A stretch of DNA of 64,000 nucleotides, from positions 2,269,501 through 2,333,500 of the forward strand of contig OZ014414.1 of NCBI GenBank assembly GCA_963965975.1, given 5' to 3'. The position numbers were made by a program, and so were the translations under genes. Position 1 is the first letter of the stretch. The number at the start of each line of letters is the position of its first letter. Shown in pieces: positions 12,431-24,939 of this stretch. Source of the DNA: Xestospongia bergquistia (lineage: Eukaryota; Porifera; Demospongiae; Haplosclerida; Petrosiidae). Below the pieces are notes generated by a model. The model saw only the letters and a list, made by a program, of their open reading frames with translations, did not search any database and had not been told where the DNA came from.

Positions 12431-15312
12431 ATGGCAGCAATCAATTCTCAATATGAACAAGTATGTTTAAAATAATAGAAGTATGTCATTATTATATATG
12501 ATTAAGTTTAACGAAGGCTTTTATTGTAAAAAAATTTTTATGAATGATTGTTTACGAAAAGTGCTACTTAGTTATCTCTAGTAGGAAGCACATGAAAGGT
12601 GGTATGTGGAAAAACAATGATTGTCCTTTGTGTAGATCTCATAAATACTGTATAAAATACATAGTATATATTTATAGAGTGTTTGGAATACAATCATCTG
12701 TAACTTTGCATAAAATGGTTGTTACATAGCCACTATAAGAAGGAGCAAAATATAATTACCTTTTATTATTCTTTTACAAATTCATATATTAAACATTATA
12801 TAGACATTTTATAGAACTTTCATATTATTTTTTAAATTTTTTAATACCAAACTCCGCTAGTTAATTGGGTTGACCAACATTGATATTAAGCAACACTAAT
12901 TAGGAAGTGATTTAGATAAATACTGCTTGTTATTAGTGTAGTTTTAGACCAGATGAGACGATGAGACAAACGAGTAAGACCAGCTCTCTGGCCTCCAAAT
13001 TAGACAGTATATAATTATATAGTGTCTTTATTTCTATAGAAGCAACCTCTCTTTGAATAATGATTGTAATCAAAAAAGGTTCCTTCTGAATGTAACCATA
13101 TAATTTTTATAAGTAGTAACACATGTGATTATGTTACTATGTATTGGGTTTATGAATGTTTTGGGTTTAGATAAAGCAAAAAGTGGTATGATGTAATTCT
13201 CTTATAAGTTACATTCAGAAACATCTAAAATTTTTAAAAATTAATATAATATAATATCTTCTACTTGTATTTAATAGAATGTAAAGTTATGGGATGCTGC
13301 ATTTGCTGGTGATCTACAAGGAGTAGAGTCTGCATTAACTAAAGGGGCGGATATTGAATATCATGAAGATCATGTAAGTCATATATTTGCTACATAATAT
13401 ATGTATAATAAAAAAAGAAATAAATATATAGTGTCTAAAAATCACATATCCTGTTAAGCTGATGTGTATATGTATAACCAAAGATTATGATGTAAAATTA
13501 ATGCAAAATTTGTATTCATCCCAGTATTGTATTTTGTCCATACAGTTTGGAAACACTGCTCTTCATATAGCCTGTTACAATGGACATAAAGATGTAACTG
13601 AATATCTGTTAAGAAAAGGGGCAGATCCAGATTGTACTGATAATGTGAGCACTATATCTCTAGTAATTTAAATGAATCCTTAATCTATGTGCATGCTTAA
13701 TCGAATTTTGTGATAAACTTACATTCTAGTAAAAGTTACAAATTCATTAGTTAATACAAAAGTAAACTTTATTCTTTGTTTTCTATAATTGCAGAATAAT
13801 GATAGTCCACTTCATTACTCAGTTGGTAAAGGGGATGTCGAAATTGTACAAATATTATTAGAAAATAAAGCAAATGTAAAACTTAAAAACTTGGTCAGTT
13901 AAAACTAAAACTATACTCTTTATATGTGATATCTATTATCAGTAATACCTATTAGTAAATATGTTGTTCATTATATGCTTATTGAATATTCACAAATTGA
14001 TGAAGTGCCTTTAGAAGTAAAAATGCAAAATTGAATCTAGAATATCATTATCCTTTGCTTGTGTTACTTCACTGTACACTATTTAGTTATGTGAAACAAG
14101 CAAAGTGATATGTCTCTCATTTTTATGTAAGCTGAAGTGTGTGTGAAAACATCAATAATAAATTACTACATAACAAGTTCTCACAACAATACTTTTTAGT
14201 TGGTTTCATCTTATAGGATGGCACTACTCCACTTGACTCTGCTAGAAATAAAGGAAATCATCACATTGTTCAACTAATACAAAAAAATATAGGTAGTTAT
14301 ATTAATTTTGATTCTTGTATTTGAATATTGTTAATGTGCTATGATAGAAAATTTTTTGAGGTTTAGTTTAATGTAAGAAAATGCTATTGCCCACACTTTA
14401 AATTTCAATTCTTAACATTTCCTTCTTATTATGTAGGTTCTACTGAAGAGTTTGACGAAAGTTCTTTATGTGTTCAAAGTGATATAGTATCTACACAAAA
14501 TGAAACAGTTGAATTAAACACTACACAATCTAGTGAGACATTTCACTTGTTTAAAATGAACTTGTAAAATGTAAAGTCCATTATAACTGGCCATTTATTT
14601 TTGGGAACTGTGGTTATTCTATGAAATATGTGATAGACCCAAACTGTATTGTATAATTCAACTAAACAAATCGATATAGGTAGCTATGTTAAAATTCTTT
14701 CTTTTATTTTGAATATTGTTACTCTACTGTACTAAGAAAATGTTCTAAGGATAATGATATAACCATAACTATAAATTTAATTTTATAACTCATATTCTAC
14801 ACAAATCATAATTCCTGCTAATTATAGGTTCTCCTAAAGTGATTAATGAAAGGTCTTCATGTGTTCAAAATGACATAGAAAATACGCAAAATGAAACAAT
14901 TGAACAGAACACTATGCAATCTAGTAAGATATTTCACTTGTTAAAAATGAAACTTGTAATGTGTAAAGACATTTTGATTGATTAACATTTTTGGGAACTG
15001 AGTTTATACAATAAAGGATGAATAGAACCAATTAGTAAAAACCTACATGTACTTAAAAGATATAATAAACAAACTTCAAGTTATAGTAAATTTGTTTTAT
15101 TACCACACGAATGATTTTTATCTCTGTCTTTTTACCATATATATTATTTGGTTAACATTATTTACCAAGGAAGACTTTGTGCTGGTTGCATAAATAAAAT
15201 GACTAAATTAATAGGATAGTGACTTACCAATAGATACATTACTATTATAATATATTTTAAATTCAATATATATATATATTTATTATTTGTAGGGAGCTGC
15301 TCGTTATGTTAA
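12431..15312 (+). CDS. Small ankyrin-repeat protein, 8 exons
   Basis: A complete model of 203 residues. Exons: 12431-12460, 13278-13373, 13546-13644, 13795-13893, 14217-14292, 14437-14532, 14828-14923, 15293-15312. Exons 2-4 are each one ankyrin repeat of 32-33 codons with phase-0 borders: LWDAAFAGDLQGVESALTKG, then GNTALHIACYNGHKDVTEYL, then DSPLHYSVGKGDVEIVQILL. Exon 5 is a shorter fourth repeat (GTTPLDSARNKGNHHIVQLI). Exons 6 and 7, both 96 nt and phase 1-1, are a tandem duplication encoding an acidic, Ser/Thr/Gln-rich tail (SSLCVQSDI and SSCVQNDIE). Their following introns are also alike. Ankyrin stacks bind other proteins. No signal peptide or membrane segment is seen, so it is probably cytosolic. 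Partner and function are unknown. Confidence 0.85.
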
Positions 15313-16130
15313 TGTTTAAATCTCCATTTTTGAAACCAGGAAGATCATCACGTTTAATGACAACATAAATAATTTTCTTATGATGTAGCTTTATTAGCCT
15401 GAATTAATATTATGTTTCTTATGTGTTATTACTAATACATAAAATATTTTTAATTGATGTTAATTTTTGATATATTATCTGTCTAATGCTATAATTTCAT
15501 TGATGCTGGATGTGCATATGTGTTTATGTGAGCTTCACTACATAACCTGCATTCCACATGTGCATATCATATACACACCCCATATATACACACCTTATTA
15601 AATAGCTATCATGCCAATACAGTTTTTTGTTAATATATTTTGTACATAAAAATTAGTGATTGTGAATAAATAAAATGAGCAATTTGTTTAAGAGCAATTT
15701 AGGTTAATTCTGAACTATACAATCAATATTATAAATTCAATGTTTAATATTACTGTTGTAGGTTGATAATAGACTATATCTATACACTACTATATATATA
15801 AATATATATATATATGTGTGTGTGTGTGTGTATAATAGAAGCTATCAATTCGACAAGATAAAGCATTATTAAATAATTGCATATCAACAAAGCAAACATC
15901 AGCTCACTGCCAGTTCTTGTTTGTTATGTAGTTATATTTTATATTTTTATTGTAATAATAATTATTATCAGGTCCTGTGATGTTATGTTTACACTACAAG
16001 CACACACATTACTTCTGCTCAACACAAAATGTGCATGTGCTCTGCATTGGCTAGTCATGCAGTTACGCAACAATGTGTTTGACACGTAATTTCCAGTTTA
16101 TATTTCAGCTGACTCAGAAGATAAGCAGAT
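15313..16130. other. Intergenic with TA/TG microsatellite
   Basis: No gene is seen. A (TA)n(TG)n run occupies about 15790-15832. The 3' UTR of the ankyrin gene and the promoter of the CD225-like gene at 16131 presumably lie here. Confidence 0.4.
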
Positions 16131-17729
16131 ATGGAAGGTGAGTCTCTTAGATAAAGTATGTTAGATAATTTCCCAAAAGATAACTAACTGCTCAGTATAA
16201 CGTAAAAGAAAATGTTAAAATATCATGACTTTTAAACTACATAATAGTATCATGTGAAATGATTTGTACTTAAGCAATGGATATCACTGCTAAGTTAATA
16301 ATAATGTTTATTGATAATTCTGTTAATAATAATTGCTAAACTGTAGAAACAGCATGCTAGTAGGTGTGGTCACTTGCAAACACTGGCTTCCTCGCTCTTT
16401 AATGGTGTTGGATGTAATAAAGTTTTCATGGACTATGAATACCAGAAAATGTCTTCACGAAGAAAGGTTATGTAATCTGATCTGATGAATCATTTTAGTG
16501 TATCATTAGATTCAAAAGTATAAACATGAAATGTATGTGACTAATGTTGAGTCAGTATACAGATAACGCATATATGCTATATGCAAAGTATACTTTTGTA
16601 TGTGTAGTTTATACTGTGATGTTCTGTGATATAGAATATTACTGTGTCTAGTTCTGATACATCTGCCTTTAATAAGTTAATAAAAAATATGTTTTTAATT
16701 AAAAACATGACTTTTGGCAGTTTCATTGAAACTTTTGATAATCATACTATTTGTGATGATTTTAGTTGTGTTTTGATATACCTAATACCTACTTTAAATC
16801 ATGACAAATATACCTCAAGAATACTAAAAATTTCCTTATGATTATTATAGCAAGTGTATGACCAGCAAAGGATACACCATCTATCACCACAACAATCATA
16901 TCCATGGCATTACAGTATACAAGGACAATTAGATTCACCTGAAAATGGTAAATGGTAAAGATTAAACATTTTAGAACCACTTAATGATATGTTTTTCAAA
17001 TCTATGAAACACTTTTCACAAATATTTACTCAACAACATTTATTCCTTTCAGGCCCCCCAGATGTGAGTTGTAATCTTTGTGATTTGAAAATAACAATTG
17101 TGTTTCACTATAGTATGATGCTGTAGTTAACCAATCATTTAATACAACTTCTCAACAGCAGCCATATCTTCCAGCAGCTTTGGTTTCTCCAATCAAAAAT
17201 CAACGGAATGTTAGTTGTTCACTAACAAAAGATATCTTTAGCATTTAAAACTGATTTTTATCATACTTATAGGATGCTAATGGTGTTGTTGTAGATTCAC
17301 AACCAACTCAGCGACAGGAGGTGCAATTAGAGGAGCAACAACAGCAGATGGAGACTACTAGTCCAATAGCCAAATACTGTTTGGCATGTTCTATTGTAAT
17401 AACAATTTTGTCTTAATTATTTGGAGCAGGGGGTGCATTGATCTGTTCTATTCCTGCTATTTTCTTTGCTATAAGTGTAAGTATATATGATTTTCTAAAG
17501 CAATACATTTCTATGAAATGTTTTATATTATATATATATATAGGCTCATTTTGCTATTAAACGAGGGGATGAACCAAAGTGCAGAATACTAACTGCCTTT
17601 AATCTTAATTTCCTGTCATTTATTTTATTGGTATTTGGAGTTGTTGCTATGCCATTTATATTTCTTGGAGTGTTTGTTGATGGTGGAAACTCTGATTATG
17701 ATTATTATGGCCATAGCCCTGATGTTTAA
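16131..17729 (+). CDS. CD225/dispanin-like two-helix membrane protein, copy A
   Basis: Exons: 16131-16137 (ATGGAAG), a second exon I could not place, 16851-16947, 17053-17063, 17114-17209, 17273-17476 and 17544-17729. Phases join from exon 3 onward. The N-terminal part is Gln/Pro/Tyr-rich (HLSPQQSYPWHY; TSQQQPYLPAALV). It is followed by a hydrophobic segment (ALICSIPAIFFAIS), the loop AHFAIKRGDEPK with the Gly-Asp typical of the CD225 (IFITM/dispanin) family, a second helix, and an acidic Tyr-rich tail. An in-frame TAA sits at 17414-17416. It disappears if a 51-nt phase-1 intron, 17379-17429 (GTTTGG...GAGCAG), is spliced out. Family members sit in membranes and affect fusion or trafficking; a role here is only inference. 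Confidence 0.62.
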
Positions 17730-19839
17730 TTTAGAGAAGTGGACATAATTCAAATCCATTATTACTCTTCAAATTGTGATATTTTTGATATACAATTTTT
17801 CTAATTCTGTTATCATGCAAAAATTATTACTTGCTACTCAAAGTAGTAAACAATATTAAATTCAATCAAATTTGTATATGGACATGATTCTATGCTAATG
17901 AACAATTACTATTGCTGCATACACATAATCTACACTCATTTTACATGTTAAAATGTTAATTTAATTAAATTACAAATAATAACGAAGTAATATTATTAGT
18001 ACTTGATCTAGAGTTTCATTCTGTACATATACCATCATTTTGAAGACATCAAGTCATCCAGTGTATATAATTAATTTCTTAATAATAAATTCATTCACAT
18101 TATTTTAATTAATTAATTCAAATTATAAAAATTTAATACTAAACAATTCATTGTTCAGCTTCTAGTGTTCATGTGTAGTCTGTAAAGATACGTTTAAGCC
18201 TCTTTTGACAGTAGAAATACTTATCACCCAATAAATAATCAGCTGTATTTGTGAGACATTGTGCTCAGATTTAGGTAGACAGCATTTATACAAGATGGAA
18301 TTTATACATATACTTTTATATATATATATATCTTGTGCTGTGATGCAAGCAAAAGAGTTTAACAGTTTGTATATGTTTTAATGCATGTGCCATAAAAATA
18401 ACAGTAATTTAGTAAACATTTTTAATCGGATATTCTCATTAATAACATTGTGTTAGACATACAAGATGAAGGTTAAGAATGAACTCACAATAGCCATCAT
18501 TCAAGAGTGGATTTTGTATTTTAGATCATCAATTAAAAATATTTTGTATTAATGTAATTTTGTAATTTACAATGACATGTAGTAGTAAATAAGGAAAAAG
18601 TATATTGCGTATCTCTGACACTCTCAGTACAAGCTATATGTATGAAAGCACAATCTCTTACTTACGATATATCTGGATACCGATTCAAAAACAATAATTA
18701 ATTGATTACTTGATAGACTCACTTTATCCTCAATTGCTCTCCGAGGAGACATAAACCGGAAATGTACGTAGTAATCACTACTATATGGCTTCGCTTAGCA
18801 TATGTTGAACAGGTGCTACTGAGCACTATGTAGCACGTGTACTTGTAGTGTAATATTTACATAGAAGATGACTATGATTATAACTAGAATATTGTAAATA
18901 TTATTTGAAAATAACAAACAAAACTGAGCTTGTGTTGCCATTTGATATATTTAAATATTCAATAATGCTATTGAATTTTTAGATTCTGTTACAAAACATA
19001 CATATAATTATGTATGTATATAATTATTGTTTGTGTTGTAAACATAATCTAATATGTCTTTTACAATAACAATTTGTAACAATAACAAAGGATTTTACAT
19101 AACTCATTATACTAAATTGCTCTTTTTAACTTATTCACAATCTAATACTTTTTTATAAACAAAGAAAAACTGTTTTTCATTATCAATTATTATATGGAAG
19201 TAGTACAATTTTATTGATATTGACATGCCTAATTAAGCAAATGGCTAAGTCATGTGACTAGTAAACATTATGGAATGTCCATTGCAATTACAAATTAGTT
19301 ACTGGCAGGCCTATAAAGTATCCACAATGACACGGAAAAGATTATCAAAGATTATGTAGTAACAGCTCAGTGAACCCACACAAACGACCCTAGCATCCAT
19401 AAAATTATAATTATTACCATGCAGACTGACAAGTTAATACTTATAGTCAATTAATGATATTTTCTATACTAGTCATATTATGATAACATTATCTGGATCT
19501 GCTTATCTACAAACTTACACTAAAGTGTTAAGTAAATAATTAAATTGACAAGCACAATCAGTAAAGGTAACACATACACAATAAAATTTATTGTTTATTA
19601 AACACAGAATTTTCTGATATACAATATTCAATATACAGATGCTTTATTGAAATTGTTTACTTATTACATTAAAAATTAAAAATTAAAAATTAAAAATTAA
19701 AAATTAGTATTAAAAATTTTACATGATATTATAATTAAAACGTCATTATAAGTTAAAATATCAGAATTCGAACAGTCGGAATGAATATTCATAACCATTT
19801 GTCTTCAAACAAGAAATATAATTTAATGAAAGTTAATCA
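17730..19839. other. Intergenic with short tandem repeats and one arm of a large inverted repeat
   Basis: No gene is seen. At 19670-19706 a 7-bp unit (ATTAAAA) is repeated about five times. The stretch 18463-18516 is repeated in inverted orientation at 21057-21111. Confidence 0.5.
18463..18516 (+). repeat. Left arm of a dispersed inverted repeat
   Basis: It begins AAGATGAAGGTTAAGAATGA and matches the reverse complement of 21057-21111 at most positions (both end in CAAGAGTGGATTT). On its own strand it lies downstream of the inverted CD225-like copy G, just as the other arm lies downstream of relic H. It is therefore the shared 3' flank of a duplicated gene. Confidence 0.7.
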
Positions 19840-20171
19840 GTGTCAATGTCCCAGCCATTATTGTCATCATCATCATCATCATCATCATCATCACCACTAC
19901 CACCCCCACTAACTAAACAATACCACCAGCAGTACCAACACCAAAAAGTATAATTATTCCAGCAAATAGTCCAAAGATACCAAGACCAGTTACAGTTCTT
20001 ATTTTACATTCAGCTTTTTCTAGATCACCATGTTTCTTAGCATTATAAGCCTATGAATATGTATAAAAGTAATAAAGGAACTGTCAATTTTTGGGAAATC
20101 ATACTTACACTTGCAGCAAAGAAAACAAGATTATCTATGGCAACAAACAGAAGAAACACAAGTCTATCCAC
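19840..20171 (-). CDS. CD225/dispanin-like copy G, inverted and truncated
   Basis: Two minus-strand exons are visible: 20171-20109 (a hydrophobic stretch ending NLVFFAAS at a GTAAGT donor) and 20050-19913. The latter reads AYNAKKHGDLEKAECKIR and then a second helix GLGIFGLFAGIIILFGV before a TAG at 19913. This is the clearest CD225-type loop (Gly-Asp, then Ala) in the window. Read with a -1 shift just before the stop, the frame continues into a Gly/Asp-rich acidic tail ending WDIDTD, like the acidic tail of copy B. A one-base indel therefore seems to have clipped the tail. No N-terminal Gln/Pro/Tyr exons are present on this strand. Confidence 0.6.
19863..19893. repeat. (CAT)n triplet run
   Basis: About nine CAT/ATC triplets. 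In the minus-strand frame shifted from copy G they encode the poly-Asp part of its probable former acidic tail. Confidence 0.85.
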
Positions 20172-20600
20172 CTGTATATGGTGAAGACTAAACATTATTA
20201 TAATTATGTTATAATTATATAACTTATTTTAAACCTTTGACAGACTTTTCTCATCCTTTTTCTCAACAACAGCCATATCATTCAGGAATCTCAGATGTAA
20301 TTGTTTTTACTATATTATTTTTTTCAGTAATGTTGTAAGGTCTGAACGAACCAGTGACCTCCAATTGATATTTATATTTTGTTACCTGTATCTTTAACCA
20401 TGTGGTCTTGTTGCATGTTTATTGTAATTTTTCAGTTAATTACTAGGACATGGTTCCGTTTGATATTTTCTATTCCAGCAATCATTCTTACTATAAGTCT
20501 GAGTTTCAATTTCTATTAAAATTTGTACTTTTTTTTATAAATAGGCAGATAAGGATTGGAAAAGAGGTGATAGAGAAGCATTTAAAAACAAATTGTAATT
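20135..20600 (+). pseudogene. CD225/dispanin-like relic H
   Basis: Exon remains on the plus strand. Near 20140-20178 the sense reads QVYPPV and ends at a GTGAAG donor. At 20248-20297 there is a QQQPY exon. At 20470-20495 there is a helix end reading IPAIILTIS. At 20545-20598 the loop ADKDWKRGDREAFKNKL is followed by TAA. The donor after the helix exon is CTGAGT instead of GT, and the second helix is cut short by the stop. This copy abuts copy G head to head. Confidence 0.65.
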
Positions 20601-20640
20601 GCAAGTATTCTAAATTTGCTGTCTTTCATTCTTAGTATTA

Positions 20641-22109
20641 TATGAACAATTGCATTTTATTACTATAGCTGTATATTTTAGTATTACTAGCTTCACCAAT
20701 GACAATGATGACAACTTTGTCAATTGACTTTAATTGATGTGTAATATACTTTTGTTTTAAGTGTGGATAACCCAGATGTAATTAATGTCATTAAGATACA
20801 GATTTATTATGTTATGCATGTAATTTATATATATATATATATTATTATTATTATTATATATATAATTTTCTGTCTCTGCTAATATTTACTATTTGCTGTT
20901 GTTATTATTAAACATGCTACATGTTAAATTCCATCAGAAACATGTAGACACAACTCTACATTTCATTAATAACAATACTTTTGACTTGTCTACATTTCAT
21001 ATAAATGAAATAATATAAATAAAATAATTATATTAATATTTTTAATTGAGGATTTAGAAATCCACTCTTGAATGGATGGGCTATGTGATTTCGTTTTTAA
21101 CCTTCATCTTATCCATTATTATTCTACTTTTTTTGTAATAAGCCAGACTATCATGTAGATTATGTACATGCACAATGATGTTCTAGTAAAGGATGTAACT
21201 ATTCCAATTGACTGAATTACATTTTTAATATATCCTTATATTAATTCATAAGCAGGAGTGTTGAAGTGCAAGACAAGGATACCTCAATAAACTTGGTTTA
21301 TCTACACATTCTTTTGCTAACCTTAAAGGTATGGTGTTCTTTGATTATATAATTTAGCTATAGTCTTTATTAAGTGATAATTGAAATATTATTTAATATC
21401 TCACAAGTCAGATGACAATTTTCATGGATGCTGTGGTTGTCCATGTGGGCTATTCCTATACAAGTTGTAGTAGCTTTGCGTCTGTAGTAGGTATAGAGCT
21501 GATACTATGGAATCTACAATAAGATGTCAATATACACTATATATAAGTATATGCACTGTTAAAAGTGAAGAGCTATTTGATTCAATACTTATTATTGTAA
21601 ATATTAAATATATACAGCCTTTAATGGGCTTAAATCAGTTGAAAAGACTAATTAATATGTGAAAGTATGTAACTACACAAAGTCTATTGTAATGAATGAA
21701 AAGGAGCTTATTTTATCAGAAGTGTTTATTTTGAAGATTTATACATAACTAAGGTGTCTTTATGGTATTATAAAGGAAGCAAATCAGAATCTGTGACTAA
21801 CCAGAATATATAAGGACCTATCATATCAACAAAATTTTTAATATATAGCAGAGACGTCAATTTTTTTTCAAAAACTGTTATGATAATTCTGTTTTTGTTT
21901 TTTATTTTGTTGACACCACTTTCCTGTTATATCAATTTGACACTATTAATACATACAAACCCAGTACATACTTACCATCAGTTGTTCACGAGCGTCATTC
22001 ATTGCACGTGCCCTGCATTACTGCTGAATGTGCCTCCGGTAGTTGGCAAATCATTTCCCTTTAAGTTCGACAGAGAAAGCTCTCTTCTTTAAAGCCTCAT
22101 AAAAAAGAC
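20641..22109. other. Intergenic, 3' flank of relic H
   Basis: Contains a (TA)n/(TTA)n run at about 20829-20865 and the right arm of the inverted repeat at 21057-21111. I see no gene. Confidence 0.45.
21057..21111 (-). repeat. Right arm of the dispersed inverted repeat
   Basis: Reverse-complement partner of 18463-18516 (plus-strand text ends AACCTTCATCTT). Confidence 0.7.
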
Positions 22110-23890
22110 ATGGAAGGTTAGTTTATAATAATACAACATGGTCTAAGTTGTATAATATGCTAATATAATTATATATATAATAGCAAAATGTGTGTATTGT
22201 TACTAAAGATTTATTATATATAAGTCAATTTATTCTTGAAAATTAATGAAATATAATAAGAATGTTTTGAATCCCGCTTTGTTTTCCTCCGTCTTATCGA
22301 TAATTTTATTTTATGCGTGTTTACTCTGTGATTGTCGCCGGTTTTGTGGAATTTTGATAATAAGTACGTCAGGTGTGGCTTCGAAGCTTGCTAGTCTCAT
22401 TGAAGCATTTGCAAATTAAGCGTGAGTGGCATTTTAATGTTGTAATGCTATTTACTTAGTTTGCTTCTCCCCTGTACAACTAGCAGGATCAATTTTGTAA
22501 ACAGGGTTCCAAGAATTATTGAATACCACAAACCATTAATTGTTGTGTTATTCTTAGATGGCTATTGTTTGTTATGTAGTAATAGGTTTTGCTACAACTG
22601 TTCAAATGCAAATGTTATTTTTTCTTCTTCATTTAGGACACAACAGTATTGAACTTCAGGTAATTGTGAATCACTAATTTATTTGTTGTAAATCAGTATA
22701 CAAATAGCAAATATTTATTTGCTATATTTTCTAATGCCTTCTTTGTAGTGTGATATGCTATGCTAGAGAGGCTGCTGGTTATTCTAAACCTAATAACAGA
22801 TTATTACACTACAATTGTTTAGAGCTCTGTTTCAGCCTCAAAGAAGGTTGAAATAAATATTAAATTTAATGTAATTAAAATGTGTTGACGCTTTGGCATG
22901 TAATGTTATAAGGAAAATAGCAATATATCGCCTTTTAATTATTAATTAATAGCAAATATATAATGAAGAACAGATACCACAACAAGGTATCTCAGGGCAG
23001 CAAATTGAAGAAGGACAAACCTATCCACCTGTAAATGGTACAGACTAAACCATATTATTATTATAATTAATTAATTATTTAATTATCTCAGTGGCAAACT
23101 TCATTCAACCTATTAACGTGTCTTCTCAACCACAACTATATTCTTCATCACGTCCAAATGTATGTTGGTCATCATTGATTAAGATAAAAATACTTTTTAT
23201 TATAGTACAATGATGTTGCTAGTCAACATTTTATTACTACCTCTCAAGAACAGTCCTATATACCAGCTCTCCAGACTGCTCCTATAGATAAACAAGATGT
23301 GAGTTGAACATCTTTGCAATAAATACCTTTTAACTAACAGTTGCTTTTATTATAGGAAAACAATAATGATGCTCAATCATTTGATAAATCATCTCAAGAA
23401 CAGCCATATTCTCCACCAGCCTGGATTGTTCATCTGCCCCAACATGAGTGAGTCATAAAAATTTTGTTAATTCTAAAGCTAACAATTTTTTTTTCAAAGC
23501 TATGACGTTGGTTATTCATATATTCTTATTCTGATTGCCTTAACATTCACATTGATATAATTGACAGGTTTTGGGTGGATATCAATGATCTTTAGTATTT
23601 TAGCAATCATTTTGGCTAAAAGAGTAAGTGCAATTTGTAACAACTATATATTTTTAGGATGTTCTTTGTAGGCTCTTCACAATTTTGAACGAGGTGATAC
23701 AGAAAGTGCTAAATCCAAACTACGTATTGCTAAATGTCTTACTATCTTTTCTATGGTATTGTATGTGATATGTATCATTTTATTAACCCTTTCTTCTGTA
23801 ATTTTACCAATATTATTTGGTACCACTGCCTCCTATGATGATGATAGTGACATTGATGATTTTGACAATTTTGATAATTTTGATGATTGA
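22110..23890 (+). CDS. CD225/dispanin-like two-helix membrane protein, copy B
   Basis: All exons join in phase: 22110-22116 (ATGGAAG), 22637-22659, 22953-23037, 23092-23159, 23206-23298, 23356-23447, 23500-23623, 23672-23890. The start is MEGHNSIELQ. Four Gln/Pro/Tyr modules follow: EEGQTYPPVN, SSQPQLYSSS, TSQEQSYIPA, SSQEQPYSPP. Then come a hydrophobic segment (GWISMIFSILAIILAKR), the loop ALHNFERGDTESAKSKLR, a second helix, and an acidic tail of repeated DDFDNF motifs. An in-frame TAA lies at 23558-23560. Excising a 57-nt phase-1 intron, 23511-23567 (GTTATT...TTGACAG), removes it and gives about 217 residues. The Gly-Asp loop supports the CD225 family. Molecular function is unknown. Confidence 0.68.
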
Positions 23891-24119
23891 AGTTGTGCAA
23901 TTGGAGCCAGATGATGCAGCTGTGTCTATTAAGTACAGTATTTTTATCTTCAGTTCTAACTATTGCCATTTTATTTCCATAATTTTTGTTAAAAGTGGTT
24001 ATATCATCAGATTCATTAACACATCTTTAGTAATGCAAGATTGAAAGATAACCTTTTGTTGCTTGAAGAGTCATGCAGACTGAAAGCTTTGCCAATATTG
24101 TTCATTAATAATAGTAGTG

Positions 24120-24420
24120 TAATAACTTGACCTCATTACCCTCACTCTATGTACAATACTGCCTGTTGTAGTACTGAAAACAGTGAAAAGATAATCAAAT
24201 TAAGTAGAAATAAAAGGATTCAATCTCAAAGGTTTTTGTATGTTTAATATTATTCAAAATCTATGGAGAGAACTTTTCAGCTGTATTAGAAGGCTCTGCC
24301 TTCGAAACATTTTTTTGTTTATCATTATATTGTAGATTTCAGTTATGCAATAAATAGTCAATGCTATAAAATATTTGAAAATTACAAACAGAATTTGTTT
24401 TTAATACTGTAATAGTGATT
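24120..24420 (+). pseudogene. Dispersed relic of the fibrinogen-like gene
   Basis: The text CCCTCACTCTATG.ACAATACTG, followed by AACAGTG.AAAG..AATCAA, matches 7170-7260. Further short matches follow (ATGCTATAAAATATTTGAAAA vs the CYEIFEN codons). Frames are destroyed. Confidence 0.6.
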
Positions 24421-24754
24421 TGTATGAGCACTACATCAGCTAAACACGTACTACCTACAATTGCAATGATTATTATGGCTAGAATCTTGATATGAAATTT
24501 ATTTTTTTTAACAATTAATTGTTAGTCCTTTACTATTTAAAATAAAATTATTTCTTTAAATAATTTACTAGTACTTTATATCTATAACATGTCAACTTAA
24601 TTAACCACAACACTACTAAATTATGTACTATAATTTTATGATAGAATTAGAATTTGTAAGGATACTGTTTTTACCAATATCTTATCATTAATTTTTATGA
24701 AACATGTTTTGTAATAGAATAACTCAGTTTAATTTGTCTATTTATATATTGGTT

Positions 24755-24910
24755 TTTTTGGCATGAGGTACGAGGTGATGTGGATGGAGCTTGCTCGACA
24801 AATAAAAATAGCTTGCTGTCTTAATGTGGTACCTGTTGTTTTGTGGTTGTTTGGATTTGTTGCGTACATTTCATTCCTTGTTACCATATTAACTCTACAA
24901 CGAGGAGAAC
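24755..24910 (+). pseudogene. CD225-like relic F (last exon only)
   Basis: Matches the last exon of copy E: GTACGAGGTGATGTGGATG corresponds to the Arg-Gly-Asp loop, and AGCTTGCTGTCTTAATGTGG to the start of helix 2. Small indels break the frame. No upstream exons remain next to it. Confidence 0.6.
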
Positions 24911-24939
24911 AATGACTATGCAATGCATAAATCTCACTA

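Noticed and set aside
16338-16470. Candidate second exon of CD225-like copy A (AAAATGTCTTCACGAAGAAAG before a GT)
   Set aside because: Its length is 21 nt, not the 23 nt needed to join the phase-0 exon at 16851, so the exon is left unplaced.
19668-19706. Regular short repeat that might be a CRISPR-like array
   Set aside because: It is a 7-bp unit (ATTAAAA) with no spacers, a simple tandem repeat. No CRISPR array is present in the window.
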